This document shows positions 35,166 through 44,859 of a stretch of 55,215 nucleotides of DNA, in pieces; the stretch's first letter is position 1; every line of letters starts with the position of its first letter. The position numbers and the translations under genes are program-made. Source of the stretch: an uncultured Bacillota bacterium (GTDB lineage Bacteria; Bacillota_I; Bacilli_A; RF39; UBA660); assembly GCA_946617625.1 (NCBI GenBank), contig CAMOKF010000004.1:1-55215 (forward strand), given 5' to 3'. The notes below the pieces were generated by a model. That model searched no databases. It had not been told where the DNA came from and saw only the letters and a list, made by a program, of their open reading frames with translations.

Positions 35166-36605
35166 TTAGTTATTTTCTTCTATTAATTGTGGAATTGTTA
35201 CAGTAAATAGTGAACCTACTCCATAGGTACTTTCTACTTCTATTTTTCCATTTAATAGCTCTACTAAAGATTTAGTTATAGCAAGTCCTAATCCTGTTCC
35301 TTCGATATCTGTATCTTTATCTTCTTCTAGTCTATTAAATTTAGTAAATAGATGTGGAAGCATTTCTTTTTTCATTCCTCTACCAGTATCTTTTACTGAA
35401 AATATTAATTCACATATCTCTTTATTATTCTTACATTCTACTTTTAATTCTACTATTCCTTCATCTGTGTATTTGACCGCATTAGTTAATAGATTAGTTA
35501 ATATTTGTTTAATCTTATCTTTATCTCCATATAGATTATTTGGAATTCTTTCATCATATTTAACTCTTAAATCTATAGGTTTGTCATCTATTCTTATTTT
35601 TATCATTTTAATGAGATGATCTATTTCTTCTCTTAAGTTATAGTTAGAATTTATTATTTCCATTTTATTAGCTTCTAGTCTATTTATATCTAATATACCA
35701 TTAACTATTTCAAGTAAGTTTTGAGATGCTATTAAGACATCTTTTGAGTCTCTTCTCATATCTTCTATATTTGTACCTTCAGATATCATTTGAGATAGCC
35801 CTACTATTGCATTTAGTGGTGTTCTAATTTCATGTGACATAGAGCTTAAGAAATCAGTTTTAGCTTCATTTGATTTTTCAGCTTGATTCTTTGCTAACTC
35901 TAATTGATTTATTAAAGAGATATCTGGATTTTCTATTGTATGATACATAAAATAACTAATAAGAGTTATTGATAATGTATAAATATTAATAGTCTTATCA
36001 AACATATTTAAAAATAAAGCAAATAATTCTAATACTACAAATAGTAAAAATGGGAAAGCTTTTTTTCTATTTACATATTTAGAATTAGCTATAATAACTA
36101 TTAAACAGCAAATACCTATAGTTCCTAAAAGATATGTAATAAAATCACTTCTTACTCCATAATATGCTATAACATTTTCTTTACCAATAAATATATAGGT
36201 AACTGGAAGTATTCCTACTATTAACAAAATAATGAATATTATTGAAAACAATAGATAATTAAATTTTTTACTCTCATATAATATATGATGTAGTTTTCCT
36301 TTTTGTTCTTGTGCTATTACAACTACAGTATAATAAGCTAAAAGTATTGCCCATAATACCTCCGAAACACAGAATAATCTGGCAAATATATCATATGTAT
36401 AAAAAAACACATCATATCCTTTTATAAAATTAGCTACTACTAGGCAAACCATACTTGTTGATAATACAAAAAAATCTACAATTATTTGAGATTTATAAAT
36501 TTTGTTCTCTATGTTGGACATATTTCTTTTTGAAAAATAAACAATTGCTAGTATTCCCCAAAATAAAAGTCCACAAAAATTAGATGTAAATGTAAACATG
36601 TTCAT
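35166..36605 (-). CDS. Membrane histidine kinase (first of a tandem pair)
   Basis: 479 residues with the same architecture as its neighbour: about seven hydrophobic segments, then [12 protein letters not shown] (His near 254), the N-box [16 protein letters not shown] and [11 protein letters not shown]. The two proteins are strongly similar from the [10 protein letters not shown] segment onward and clearly diverge in the membrane part, as expected for duplicated sensors with different inputs. The start has GGAG upstream. TATAAT at 36639-36634 is a probable -10. No cognate response regulator is adjacent. Confidence 0.88.
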   Translation of the reverse strand: MNMFTFTSNFCGLLFWGILAIVYFSKRNMSNIENKIYKSQIIVDFFVLSTSMVCLVVANFIKGYDVFFYTYDIFARLFCVSEVLWAILLAYYTVVVIAQEQKGKLHHILYESKKFNYLLFSIIFIILLIVGILPVTYIFIGKENVIAYYGVRSDFITYLLGTIGICCLIVIIANSKYVNRKKAFPFLLFVVLELFALFLNMFDKTINIYTLSITLISYFMYHTIENPDISLINQLELAKNQAEKSNEAKTDFLSSMSHEIRTPLNAIVGLSQMISEGTNIEDMRRDSKDVLIASQNLLEIVNGILDINRLEANKMEIINSNYNLREEIDHLIKMIKIRIDDKPIDLRVKYDERIPNNLYGDKDKIKQILTNLLTNAVKYTDEGIVELKVECKNNKEICELIFSVKDTGRGMKKEMLPHLFTKFNRLEEDKDTDIEGTGLGLAITKSLVELLNGKIEVESTYGVGSLFTVTIPQLIEENN

Positions 36606-36650
36606 CTAGTACCAACTCCTATTATCTTATTTAATTATACACTATTTTTC

Positions 36651-36680
36651 ATAAAAAAAAGAATAGAAATCTATTCTTTT
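36651..36680 (-). terminator. Terminator after clpB
   Basis: Minus strand AAAAGAATAG, loop ATTT, CTATTCTTTT followed by more Ts; it overlaps the end of clpB. Confidence 0.8.
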
Positions 36681-38785
36681 ATTTTTATATAATACTTATC
36701 ATTATAATCTATTATTAAATTATCTCCTTCGTGGATTTTTTCATTTAATAAATCTTCTGCTATAAGAGTTTCTATATTCTTAGTCATATATCTTTTTATT
36801 GGTCTTGCTCCAAATTCTTTATTATATGATTCTTCAATTACTTTGTCTTTAGCTTTAGAAGTTAGTTCTATGGATAGTTTTGAATTCTTTAGATGTTTAT
36901 TAATGTTATCAATGATAGTGTCTAATACTTCATATATTACATCTTTACTTAATGAATTGAATATTACTATTTCATCTATTCTATTTATTAATTCTGGTCT
37001 AAATCTAGATTTTAATATATCTAATACTAATTTATCTCTATCTTTATCATCATTATGATCTAATATTATTTCTGATCCTAAATTAGATGTCATTATAATA
37101 ATTGTATTCTTAAAGTCAATTAATCTTCCTTGAGAATCTGTTATTCTACCATCATCTAATATTTGTAATAAAATATTAAAAACATCTGAGTGAGCTTTTT
37201 CAATTTCATCAAATAAAACTATAGAATAAGGATTTCTTCTTACTGCTTCTGTAAGTTCTCCTCCTTCATCATATCCCACATATCCTGGAGGAGCTCCTAT
37301 TAATCTTGAAACATTAAATGCTTCCATATATTCTGAACAATCTATTCTTATCATATGTCTTTCATCATCAAATAGTTCATATGCTAAAGATTTGGCTATT
37401 TCTGTTTTTCCTACTCCAGTTGGTCCCATAAATATAAATGATCCAATAGGTCTATTAGGATCTTTTATTCCGGATCTTGCTCTTATAATGGCATCTCCAA
37501 CTAATTCTATTGCTTCATCTTGACCTTTAACTCTTTTTCTTAAGTTTTCTTTTAGAAGTAATAGTTTTTCTTTTTCTCCACTTACTAGTTTTGCTACTGG
37601 TACATTAGTCCAACGAGATACTATTTCTGCTATGTTATTTTCATCAACTACATCAGATAAAACATTATTTTGAATTGTTAATTTAAGTTGTGAAATCTCT
37701 GATTCTACTTTAGGTATTTCACCATGTTTAATTTTAGCTGCTTCAGTTAAGTCATATTCATTTTCAGCTTTTTCAAGCTTAAATTTTAACTCTTCTAGCT
37801 TTGCCTTCTTATCATTAATTAGGTCGTTTAATTTCTTTTCTTCTTCCCATTTCATTCTTAAATCATCTTGTTCTGACTTAAGTTTTTCCATCTTTTTATC
37901 AATTTCAGCTACTCTTTTTTTAGATTCTTCATCTTTTTCTTTTTTAAGAGCTTGGTGTTCTATTTCTAAAGTCATTATTTCTCTATTAATTTTATCTAAT
38001 GATGATGGCACTGAATTCATTTGCATCTTAATAGTTGCACAGGCTTCATCTATTAAATCTATAGCTTTATCTGGTAAGAATCTATCTGTTATATATCTAT
38101 CTGATAAATTGACTGCTGCTACTAAAGCATTATCTCTTATAGTTACTCCATGATATACTTCGAATCTTTCTTTTAATCCTCTTAATATAGTTAATGTATC
38201 TATTGTAGATGGTTCTTGTACTAGTATCTTTTGTAATCTTCTTTCTAATGCTCCATCTTTTTCTATAAACTCACGATATTCTTTTAATGTAGTAGCACCT
38301 ATTAATCTTATCTCTCCTCTAGCTAGCATTGGTTTTAACATATTTCCAACGTTCATTGCATTGTTTGAACCTGCTCCTACTATCATATGTATTTCATCAA
38401 TAAACATTATAATATCTCCGTTAGAGTCAGATATTTCTTTTAAAACTGCCTTAAATCTCTCTTCAAATTCACCTTGATATTTAGCTCCTGCTACTAAAGC
38501 AGATAAATCTAGTTCCCAGACTATTTTGTTCTTTAAATCATCAGGAACGTCTCCTTTAACTATCCTTTGAGCTAATCCTTCTACTATAGCTGTTTTACCA
38601 ACACCTGGAGACCCTATTAATACTGGATTGTTTTTACTTTTCCTAGATAGAATTCGAATTAAATTTCTTATTTCTTCATCTCTACCTATTACAGGGTCAA
38701 TTTTATTATCTTTTACGGCACTTGTTATATCTCTACCATATTTTTCTAATGGATTTTTTAAGTTTTCTTCCATATTTGGATACAT
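36671..38785 (-). CDS. clpB: ClpB-type disaggregase lacking the N-terminal domain
   Basis: 704 residues against about 850-870 for full ClpB. The protein starts almost directly in the first AAA+ module (Walker A GSPGVGKT at 58-65), contains a coiled-coil middle domain (about 285-400) and a second AAA+ module (GPTGVGKT near 455, [14 protein letters not shown]). The mobile N-domain is missing; short ClpB isoforms without it exist in other bacteria as internal starts, but here no coding sequence for it lies upstream. The gene has a perfect CIRCE arrangement in its promoter, so HrcA control is expected. It refolds aggregates with DnaK. Confidence 0.92.
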   Translation of the reverse strand: MYPNMEENLKNPLEKYGRDITSAVKDNKIDPVIGRDEEIRNLIRILSRKSKNNPVLIGSPGVGKTAIVEGLAQRIVKGDVPDDLKNKIVWELDLSALVAGAKYQGEFEERFKAVLKEISDSNGDIIMFIDEIHMIVGAGSNNAMNVGNMLKPMLARGEIRLIGATTLKEYREFIEKDGALERRLQKILVQEPSTIDTLTILRGLKERFEVYHGVTIRDNALVAAVNLSDRYITDRFLPDKAIDLIDEACATIKMQMNSVPSSLDKINREIMTLEIEHQALKKEKDEESKKRVAEIDKKMEKLKSEQDDLRMKWEEEKKLNDLINDKKAKLEELKFKLEKAENEYDLTEAAKIKHGEIPKVESEISQLKLTIQNNVLSDVVDENNIAEIVSRWTNVPVAKLVSGEKEKLLLLKENLRKRVKGQDEAIELVGDAIIRARSGIKDPNRPIGSFIFMGPTGVGKTEIAKSLAYELFDDERHMIRIDCSEYMEAFNVSRLIGAPPGYVGYDEGGELTEAVRRNPYSIVLFDEIEKAHSDVFNILLQILDDGRITDSQGRLIDFKNTIIIMTSNLGSEIILDHNDDKDRDKLVLDILKSRFRPELINRIDEIVIFNSLSKDVIYEVLDTIIDNINKHLKNSKLSIELTSKAKDKVIEESYNKEFGARPIKRYMTKNIETLIAEDLLNEKIHEGDNLIIDYNDKYYIKIKE

Positions 38786-38809
38786 TATATCACCCTCTTT
38801 TCATAATAT

Positions 38810-38838
38810 ATGATATACCTATTATTAGCACTTGTCAA
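38810..38838 (-). promoter_or_regulatory. clpB promoter
   Basis: Minus strand -35 TTGACA (38838-38833), exact consensus, 17-base spacer, -10 TATCAT (38815-38810). The -35 lies inside the CIRCE operator. Confidence 0.85.
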
Positions 38839-38851
38839 TAGAGAGTGCTAA
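38825..38851. promoter_or_regulatory. CIRCE operator (HrcA-binding inverted repeat)
   Basis: TTAGCACTT, nine-base spacer, GAGTGCTAA, one mismatch from the TTAGCACTC-N9-GAGTGCTAA consensus. It overlaps the -35 of clpB, the classical position for HrcA repression of heat-shock genes. Confidence 0.93.
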
Positions 38852-38865
38852 TAATTATATAAATA

Positions 38866-38895
38866 AAAATATCCACAGTAGTTGTGGATATTATT
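38866..38895 (-). terminator. Terminator after the L,D-transpeptidase gene (ATATCCACA stem)
   Basis: AATATCCACA, 5-nt loop, TGTGGATATT (38868-38892); in the minus direction it is followed by TTTTATTTATAT. Same stem sequence as the terminators at 291-319 and 40865-40884. Confidence 0.75.
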
Positions 38896-39966
38896 TTATT
38901 GTTTTACTAAAACTTTGTCTCCAATATTTAAATGACTATATATTGTTTTTGCAGCAGAATTAGGCATATTTACACATCCATGTGATCCACTATTTTTATA
39001 TAGATTTCCTCCAAAGGCACTTCTCCAGTTTGCATCATGTAATCCTTCTCCATTATGGAAAAATGCAACTACATCTACATGTACTTTAAAATCTGCTCCT
39101 GTTAAATATCTATCTTTTTCCATACACCATACTTCATGTAATCCTTTTGTTGTTGGTGTAGAATTCTTTCCTGTTACTACTGGTGTAGATATAACTAATT
39201 CATTATCTTCATATAAATAAGCTGTTTGATCAGATATATCTACTATTACAAATGTACCATTTAATTCTTTTGCATCACTTGTTTTTACTGTTCCAACTTT
39301 ATCATTATAATAAGTTAGATAATAACCATCTTTTTCTCCATATACTGGTATAGCTTCTAATTTAGGAAGAGAAGTTAACTCTTTATCCTCGTTGTTATAA
39401 TCATATACTTTAGTATCTTTAGTAATATATGCAATCTTTGATACTGGACTTAGAATTGTTTTTTGTTCTTCTATATTAGAATATTTAGCTGAAATATAAG
39501 CTTCTTTATCATTATATTTTACTTTATACCAATCATCATTTTCTTGATATATTAAATCTAGTTTATTATTTGTACTAATAGTACCATATTTTTCACAATC
39601 AGTATTTGCTTCACTTCTTACATTTACTGTTGTAGTTGGTACTACTACTTTTTTAGTTTCTAATTGAAGATTACCTGTAGGTGTTTCTATAGTTTCTACT
39701 ATAGCTTTTTCTTCTACTTTTGGTTCTTCTTGTTCTATAACCAACTCTTCTTTTTTATCTTCTTTTTCTTCTTGTTTTTCTTCTACTTTTTTCTCTTCAA
39801 CTATTTCATTTTCTATAGTTTCATCTTCCATATTTGATACTGAAACTATTTCATTATCTACTTCAATATTATTTTGATTTATCTTACCTATTTTAGATGC
39901 TCCGTATCCAATTACTGCACCTAATAATAATGTAGGAATTACTATTTTAGTAATTTTAACCTTCAT
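38896..39966 (-). CDS. L,D-transpeptidase (YkuD) with SH3-type domain
   Basis: 356 residues. A signal anchor (about 5-22), a long Glu/Lys-rich low-complexity stalk (about 50-100), an SH3b-like domain (VVPTTTVNVRSEAN, about 108-165), a linker region and a C-terminal YkuD domain (about 240-356) with the catalytic SHGCVNMP. Such enzymes make 3-3 cross-links in peptidoglycan or attach proteins to it, so this organism has a peptidoglycan wall. Start at 39966 with GGGGGAT upstream rather than 39981. It is monocistronic with its own terminator. Lack of sorting signals in the island proteins leaves this one candidate for surface attachment, but that is speculation. Confidence 0.88.
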   Translation of the reverse strand: MKVKITKIVIPTLLLGAVIGYGASKIGKINQNNIEVDNEIVSVSNMEDETIENEIVEEKKVEEKQEEKEDKKEELVIEQEEPKVEEKAIVETIETPTGNLQLETKKVVVPTTTVNVRSEANTDCEKYGTISTNNKLDLIYQENDDWYKVKYNDKEAYISAKYSNIEEQKTILSPVSKIAYITKDTKVYDYNNEDKELTSLPKLEAIPVYGEKDGYYLTYYNDKVGTVKTSDAKELNGTFVIVDISDQTAYLYEDNELVISTPVVTGKNSTPTTKGLHEVWCMEKDRYLTGADFKVHVDVVAFFHNGEGLHDANWRSAFGGNLYKNSGSHGCVNMPNSAAKTIYSHLNIGDKVLVKQ

Positions 39967-40018
39967 TAAAATATCCCCCATTCATGGTAGCTAATTATAC
40001 TACTTTTTCGTTATTTTG

Positions 40019-40816
40019 TCAATTTTTGGCTTTAATACAAGCATATGTATATGTAGTAGTTTGATTATAAAGAATAGTTTCTCCTTTAGATCCAACTATA
40101 AGGTTAAATTTAGTACTAGATGGTTCTTTTATTTCTTTTCCGTTAATAATTCTTTTTGTTGCGGTAAATGTAAAATCATACTTATATGAATTTGTTTCTT
40201 TTGTATATTCATTTTGATCTTCTTTATAAGTTCCTTCTATTATACCTTTATCATTATCATTGTAATTATATTTAATTATAAATATATTATCTTTTGTTAA
40301 TTCTAATGTAAGGTTTTCATCAAACTCTCCTATCTTCATATTTTCTTCATAGTTTCCACAACTATAAGTTCCTATATACTTTGGACCTGATATTTTATTA
40401 GATATTATTCTTAATAGTGTTGAAGTAAAAAATATAAAAATTATAACTCCTATAATAATACTTAATAAACCTAGTACTAGTCCTTTTCTTCCTTTTTTCT
40501 TTCCTTTTACTCCATATACTATTGAGATAATTGATAGTGGTAAGGCTATTATTCCTATTACCAAAGATAATATGATTGATATTATTCCATAGATTAAGCT
40601 CTTATTCCCATATAATTCTTCTTGTTCCCCTACATAGTCTTTTTTTTGTTCTTGGAAATAGTGCATTTTTTGATACTTATCTTTATTATCTAGTGGATTC
40701 ATCTTCATTGTAAAATCAAATTGTTCTTCTTTTGATTCTTTTGATAACTTAGTTCCACATACTACGCAATACTCATTACTATTGTTATTACTCATTCCAC
40801 ATTTTGGGCAATCCAT
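40019..40816 (-). CDS. Zinc-ribbon membrane protein with extracytoplasmic domain
   Basis: 265 residues from the ATG at 40816 (GAGGTG upstream; the track starts 19 codons earlier). An N-terminal zinc ribbon, CPKC...CVVC, is followed by a charged linker, two hydrophobic segments (about 72-97 and 106-130) with the DUF4190-like pattern (YGIISIILSLVIGIIALPLSIISIVYG), and a C-terminal beta-rich domain (about 140-265). Zinc ribbon plus DUF4190 proteins are common in Firmicutes with no firm function. It is a single-gene unit between two terminators. Confidence 0.65.
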   Translation of the reverse strand: MDCPKCGMSNNNSNEYCVVCGTKLSKESKEEQFDFTMKMNPLDNKDKYQKMHYFQEQKKDYVGEQEELYGNKSLIYGIISIILSLVIGIIALPLSIISIVYGVKGKKKGRKGLVLGLLSIIIGVIIFIFFTSTLLRIISNKISGPKYIGTYSCGNYEENMKIGEFDENLTLELTKDNIFIIKYNYNDNDKGIIEGTYKEDQNEYTKETNSYKYDFTFTATKRIINGKEIKEPSSTKFNLIVGSKGETILYNQTTTYTYACIKAKN

Positions 40817-40855
40817 ATTATCACCTCTATCTTTATATATATTATAACTTAGTAA

Positions 40856-40887
40856 AAATAAAAAAATCCACAATTGTTGTGGATAAT
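40856..40887 (-). terminator. Terminator with a DnaA-box-like stem
   Basis: AATCCACAA, TTG loop, TTGTGGATT-type stem (40865-40884), with the A run at 40856-40866 giving a U tail on the minus strand. The stem contains a perfect TTATCCACA on the minus strand (40886-40878). Confidence 0.7.
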
Positions 40888-40889
40888 TA

Positions 40890-41282
40890 TTATTTTCTAC
40901 GTATATATCTTTTAACTTTTTGTTGTTCTTTTAATTTTTTATTTTCTTCTTCTAGCTCTTTATTTTTAGCTCTTAAAAGTAATAATTCATTAAATTTATC
41001 TGCACCTAATTCTTCTATTAATGATTCATTGCGTTTGTAGTTCTCCATGTATTTTAGATATTCAATATATCTTTCTTCCCCAAGTTCATTTAATAACATG
41101 ATAGCTTTCGAATTTTTATTATGTTGTTCTATTTCTTCTTCTGTTGCTGTTGCAACCCATTCTTTATGTTTCTCAATCTTAGATTTTATTTTTGAACAAT
41201 TTATAATTCCAGATTGTGTATTATCACTTTTATTTGATTTAGAAATAGCATCGGCAATAAACAAATCTCCTAATAACCCCAT
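40890..41282 (-). CDS. Small coiled-coil protein of unknown function
   Basis: 130 residues, soluble. The N-terminus MGLLGDLFIADAIS is mildly hydrophobic and the C-terminal third is a highly charged coiled coil (LRAKNKELEEENKKLKEQQKV). No family recognised. GAAGGAGG sits seven bases before the ATG. It lies 30 bases after exonuclease III on the same strand and has its own terminator, so the two may be co-transcribed. Confidence 0.55.
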   Translation of the reverse strand: MGLLGDLFIADAISKSNKSDNTQSGIINCSKIKSKIEKHKEWVATATEEEIEQHNKNSKAIMLLNELGEERYIEYLKYMENYKRNESLIEELGADKFNELLLLRAKNKELEEENKKLKEQQKVKRYIRRK

Positions 41283-41312
41283 ACATAAGCCTCCTTCAAT
41301 TTGCTTATTTTA

Positions 41313-42071
41313 TCACGAATTGCTTTTAATTTCAATTCCTATTGGACAGTGATCTGACCCTTCTACTTCTGTATATATATTTGTACTTATTACATTATTT
41401 ATAAAGTCCTTATTTACTATAAAATAGTCTATTCTCCATCCTATATCTTTTAATCTTGCTTGATGCATATAACTCCACCATGTAAATTTCTGAACTTCAG
41501 GATTAAAGTATCTATATGTATCAATAAATCCACTATCCAATAATTCTGTCATTTTATTTCTTTCTTCATCTGTAAATCCTGCTGAAAAATGATTTGTACT
41601 TGGATTTTTTATATCTATTTCTTCATGAGCTACATTTAAGTCTCCACAATATATGACATTCTTTTTCTTTGATAAATTCAATAAGTAATCTCTCATTAAA
41701 TCTTCAAATCTCATTCTAGATTCTAATCTTTCTAATTCTTTTTTAGAATTAGGCACATAACAATTAACTAAATAATAATTATCAAATTCTAATGTTATAG
41801 TTCTTCCTTCACTATCATATTCAATGTCTCCTATTCCATATTTAACTTCTATAGGATCTACTTTTGTATAAACAATAGTTCCAGAATAGCCTTTTTTCTC
41901 TGCTGGATATAGATACTCCTTATATCCTATAGGATGAAACATATTTTGCTCTTCTGTTACTTTTGTTTCTTGAAAACAATAAATATCTGCTTTTTCACTT
42001 GATACAAATCTATCTAACCCTTTATTTAAACAGGCTCTAAGTCCTGCTACATTCCATGATATTATTTTCAT
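41313..42071 (-). CDS. xth: Exodeoxyribonuclease III / AP endonuclease (ExoA/Xth family)
   Basis: 252 residues. It begins MKIISWNVAGLRA and has FQETKV, GDLNVAHEEID, the WWSYM segment, RIDYF and the terminal SDHCPIGIE, all typical of the Mg-dependent exonuclease III family. It cleaves abasic sites in base-excision repair. GAGGTGG precedes the ATG, and TATAAT with a TGG extension (42094-42089) is a likely -10. It follows the terminator of the ABC exporter gene. Confidence 0.95.
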   Translation of the reverse strand: MKIISWNVAGLRACLNKGLDRFVSSEKADIYCFQETKVTEEQNMFHPIGYKEYLYPAEKKGYSGTIVYTKVDPIEVKYGIGDIEYDSEGRTITLEFDNYYLVNCYVPNSKKELERLESRMRFEDLMRDYLLNLSKKKNVIYCGDLNVAHEEIDIKNPSTNHFSAGFTDEERNKMTELLDSGFIDTYRYFNPEVQKFTWWSYMHQARLKDIGWRIDYFIVNKDFINNVISTNIYTEVEGSDHCPIGIEIKSNS

Positions 42072-42099
42072 TCTACCACCTCACTAGAATTATACCATA

Positions 42100-42126
42100 A
42101 AAAAAGAAGAAGATTATTCTTCTTCT
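42100..42126 (-). terminator. Terminator after the ABC exporter gene
   Basis: Minus strand AGAAGAAGA, loop ATAA, TCTTCTTCT, then TTTTTT; the stem includes the last codons of the ABC gene. Confidence 0.8.
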
Positions 42127-43850
42127 AGTTCTGTTGAATATAATCTGTTATATATATCTGACTTAACCATTAACTCTTCATGTTTACCTGATGCAACTAG
42201 TTTTCCTTTATCTATAACATGTATTTCATCTGCATCTACTATTGTTGACAATCTATGAGCAACTATTATTATAGTGTGATCTTTTACTAAACTATCTATT
42301 GTCTTCTTAATATATTCTTGTGACTCATTATCTAAAGCTGACGTTGCTTCATCAAATAATATTATTTTAGTATTTAATAACAGAGTTCTTGCTATTGCTA
42401 TACGCTGTTTTTGTCCACCTGATAAATTAATTCCACCTTCACCTATTATTGTGTCATATTTTTCTGGTAATGATTCTATATATTTATCTATATAAGCTTT
42501 TTTACATACTTCTTTTACTTCTTCAATAGTTACATTATCTTTTACTATTTTGAAGTTATCTAATATGGACATATTAAATAAGAATGGTGATTGTCTTATG
42601 ACTGATATATTTTTTCTTAAAGATTCTTCTGTTAAATCAGTAATATTAATATCATCTATTGTAATTGAACCTTCTTTAGTATCAAAGTATCTTAATAATA
42701 AGTTAAATAAAGTTGATTTACCATTGCCTGATCTTCCTACAATTGCTATCTTCTTATTAGGTTCTAAAGTAAGATCTAATCCTCTTAATGTGTAATCTTC
42801 TTCATCTCTATACTTAAATTTAGCATCATTAAATCTAATAACACCTTTAGTATCCTTTAGTTCTTTAATACCATATTTTTCATCTTCATATAGTTTGTTA
42901 TTTACTATTTCATCTATTCTTTTTAAAGAAACTGTTACTTTATTATAGTTTATTCCAAAATCTGATATAGATTCTACTACATCATCTATTCTCCATATAA
43001 ATGAATCTAACATTGTAAATAAAGCAAATACTATTTTACCCTCTACAAAGAACTTTGCTGCTGTTAATAATATAAAGAATTGTAATATGAAGTAACATAA
43101 TCCATTAAATGTGTAATAGAATATTTCATAATTTCTTATTTTCTTTTCATTTTTAAATATATCATTTAATGTATTAAAGATGTTTTTTTCTGTGTTTTTC
43201 TTAATACCTAAAGCCTTTATTTCTCTTATACCTGTAATATTTTCTGTTGCTTGTTTTACGTATTTATCTGTTTCTTTCTTTATACTTTCTTGAGTAGTTT
43301 TAATCTTTGGAAAGAACTTATAACTAATAATTCCCATTATTAGTCCAAATATTGTTATTTCTAATCCTAAGATCCATGAGATGTAGTATGAAATTACTAA
43401 TACTACTATTACTATTAATGCTTTACATATTAACTTGATAAGTCTATTTAATAAAGACATTACTCTATCTGTATCACTGTGTAGTCTATTGATAAATTCT
43501 CCTACTCCAATTTCTTCAAATGCTATAGCTGGTAGATTATCAATTTTTTGATATAAATCTTTTGAAACATTCTTCATAAATTTTATTTCAAAATAGTTAT
43601 ATAGTTTTTCTCTGGGAATCTGTAATAAGTTATAACATACTATATAAAGAGCCTCCCAACATATTAAGTATTTAACAAATCCATAAAAATCTTTTACTAT
43701 TAATAGTTCTACTGATTTACCCCAAAGATAAGTTGCGATAACAGCTGGTAAATAAGTTGTTAAGACTAGTAGAACATAAATAAATAATTTTAACTTATCA
43801 TCTTTTAAATACTTATATAAAACTTTAAAATTCTTTATCTTTTTCAACAC
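42114..43850 (-). CDS. ABC exporter, fused permease-ATPase
   Basis: 578 residues. Six membrane segments in the first 300 residues, then an ATPase with Walker A GRSGNGKST, Q-loop (IRQSPFLF), signature LSGGQKQRIAIA and DEATSALD. It is a homodimeric or heterodimeric exporter half of the MsbA/LmrA type; the substrate cannot be read. The start is a GTG at 43850, with GGGAGG six bases upstream. Its promoter contains a perfect 16-bp palindrome directly after the -35, suggesting repressor control as is common for drug exporters. Confidence 0.9.
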   Translation of the reverse strand: MLKKIKNFKVLYKYLKDDKLKLFIYVLLVLTTYLPAVIATYLWGKSVELLIVKDFYGFVKYLICWEALYIVCYNLLQIPREKLYNYFEIKFMKNVSKDLYQKIDNLPAIAFEEIGVGEFINRLHSDTDRVMSLLNRLIKLICKALIVIVVLVISYYISWILGLEITIFGLIMGIISYKFFPKIKTTQESIKKETDKYVKQATENITGIREIKALGIKKNTEKNIFNTLNDIFKNEKKIRNYEIFYYTFNGLCYFILQFFILLTAAKFFVEGKIVFALFTMLDSFIWRIDDVVESISDFGINYNKVTVSLKRIDEIVNNKLYEDEKYGIKELKDTKGVIRFNDAKFKYRDEEDYTLRGLDLTLEPNKKIAIVGRSGNGKSTLFNLLLRYFDTKEGSITIDDINITDLTEESLRKNISVIRQSPFLFNMSILDNFKIVKDNVTIEEVKEVCKKAYIDKYIESLPEKYDTIIGEGGINLSGGQKQRIAIARTLLLNTKIILFDEATSALDNESQEYIKKTIDSLVKDHTIIIVAHRLSTIVDADEIHVIDKGKLVASGKHEELMVKSDIYNRLYSTELEEE

Positions 43851-43873
43851 ACTTTTCCTCCCTTCAGCTATAA

Positions 43874-43902
43874 TTTATCACTCTAGTTAACTAGAGAGTC
43901 AA
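43874..43902 (-). promoter_or_regulatory. ABC exporter promoter with 16-bp palindromic operator
   Basis: -35 TTGACT (43902-43897) is followed at once by the perfect palindrome CTCTAGTTAACTAGAG (43896-43881) and then a TGATAAA -10 region. The palindrome fills the spacer, the typical place for a MarR/TetR-type repressor site. Confidence 0.6.
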
Positions 43903-43906
43903 CACT

Positions 43907-44833
43907 TTATTTAAATAAAGATAAAATCGCTTCTTTATATATATCTTTTACTATTTTTTTATCTAATAGGTGATATATATTTTTCATCATTACTCCACTA
44001 TTTATCTCCATAACTAGATATTTATTATCTTTTGTTTTTATTATATCTATACTTGCAAATCCAATATTTAATTTACTTAATACTTGATTTACTATTGTCA
44101 TTAAGTTATCTTCTACTATTTTATCATTTAATATTTGTGCTGTTGCTCCTGTTGATAAATTAAATTTCCAATTATATTCAAATATTTCATCTTTTTCTAA
44201 TACTTTGTTATATGTATTATCAAATTCAATATTTTTAAAATAGTTATAGTTAAAATCTATTAATAGTTCTTTTATACTTTTTACTCCATCACCCATTACT
44301 ACCGGTTTATTCTTTTGATATATAAGTTTTATTTCTTTATTTAAAACAATAATTCTATATTCTTTATCTATATCATAAAATGGACAATAGCTAATTGAAT
44401 AGTTATCCTTATGAAGTTTTTGTATTAATGGCTCTATATCATCTACATTAGTAATATGATATACACCATTTCCACAAGTTCCTTTATTTGGTTTAATTAC
44501 TATACTTTGATTATTATTATAAAAGAATTCTTTTACTTTGTTTATGTCATTATATCCAATAGCAAATTCATTATTATTGTCATTAGAATACAAAATATTA
44601 TGGTCTATAATTGGTATATTATCTTCTCTTAGTACTTCATATAATCCATATTTATCATCTAATATTTCTCCTAAGGCATGACTATTTAGATCAAACTTAT
44701 ATCCTGATATAAATCTTTCTTTATTATCTTTTTTTAATCTTATTATCCAGTCTCTTGATAATAATTTAAACTCTATATTTTCTTCTTCACAGATTTCTTT
44801 AATTACTTTATGAATAATCTTTTCTTCTACCAT
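43907..44833 (-). CDS. ATP-grasp ligase of unknown substrate
   Basis: 308 residues from the ATG at 44833 (GAGAGTGATAACC upstream). The ATP-grasp core is visible: SIVIKPNKGTCGNGVY (nucleotide lysine and glycine loop), EYRIIVLN, and the Mg-binding end KYLVMEINSGVMM. It resembles the RimK/cyanophycin-synthetase/glutathione-synthetase branch that joins amino acids or peptides. The adjacent genes give no pathway. Its promoter shares a -35 region with the divergent plus-strand gene. No clear terminator separates it from the ABC exporter, but that gene has its own promoter. Confidence 0.78.
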   Translation of the reverse strand: MVEEKIIHKVIKEICEEENIEFKLLSRDWIIRLKKDNKERFISGYKFDLNSHALGEILDDKYGLYEVLREDNIPIIDHNILYSNDNNNEFAIGYNDINKVKEFFYNNNQSIVIKPNKGTCGNGVYHITNVDDIEPLIQKLHKDNYSISYCPFYDIDKEYRIIVLNKEIKLIYQKNKPVVMGDGVKSIKELLIDFNYNYFKNIEFDNTYNKVLEKDEIFEYNWKFNLSTGATAQILNDKIVEDNLMTIVNQVLSKLNIGFASIDIIKTKDNKYLVMEINSGVMMKNIYHLLDKKIVKDIYKEAILSLFK

Positions 44834-44859
44834 GGTTATCACTCTCTTTAAACAGGTAT

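Noticed and set aside
30417-40886. Replication origin signalled by TTATCCACA boxes
   Set aside because: Only two perfect boxes, 10 kb apart, one inside a coding region and one in a terminator stem; no dnaA, dnaN or AT-rich unwinding cluster.
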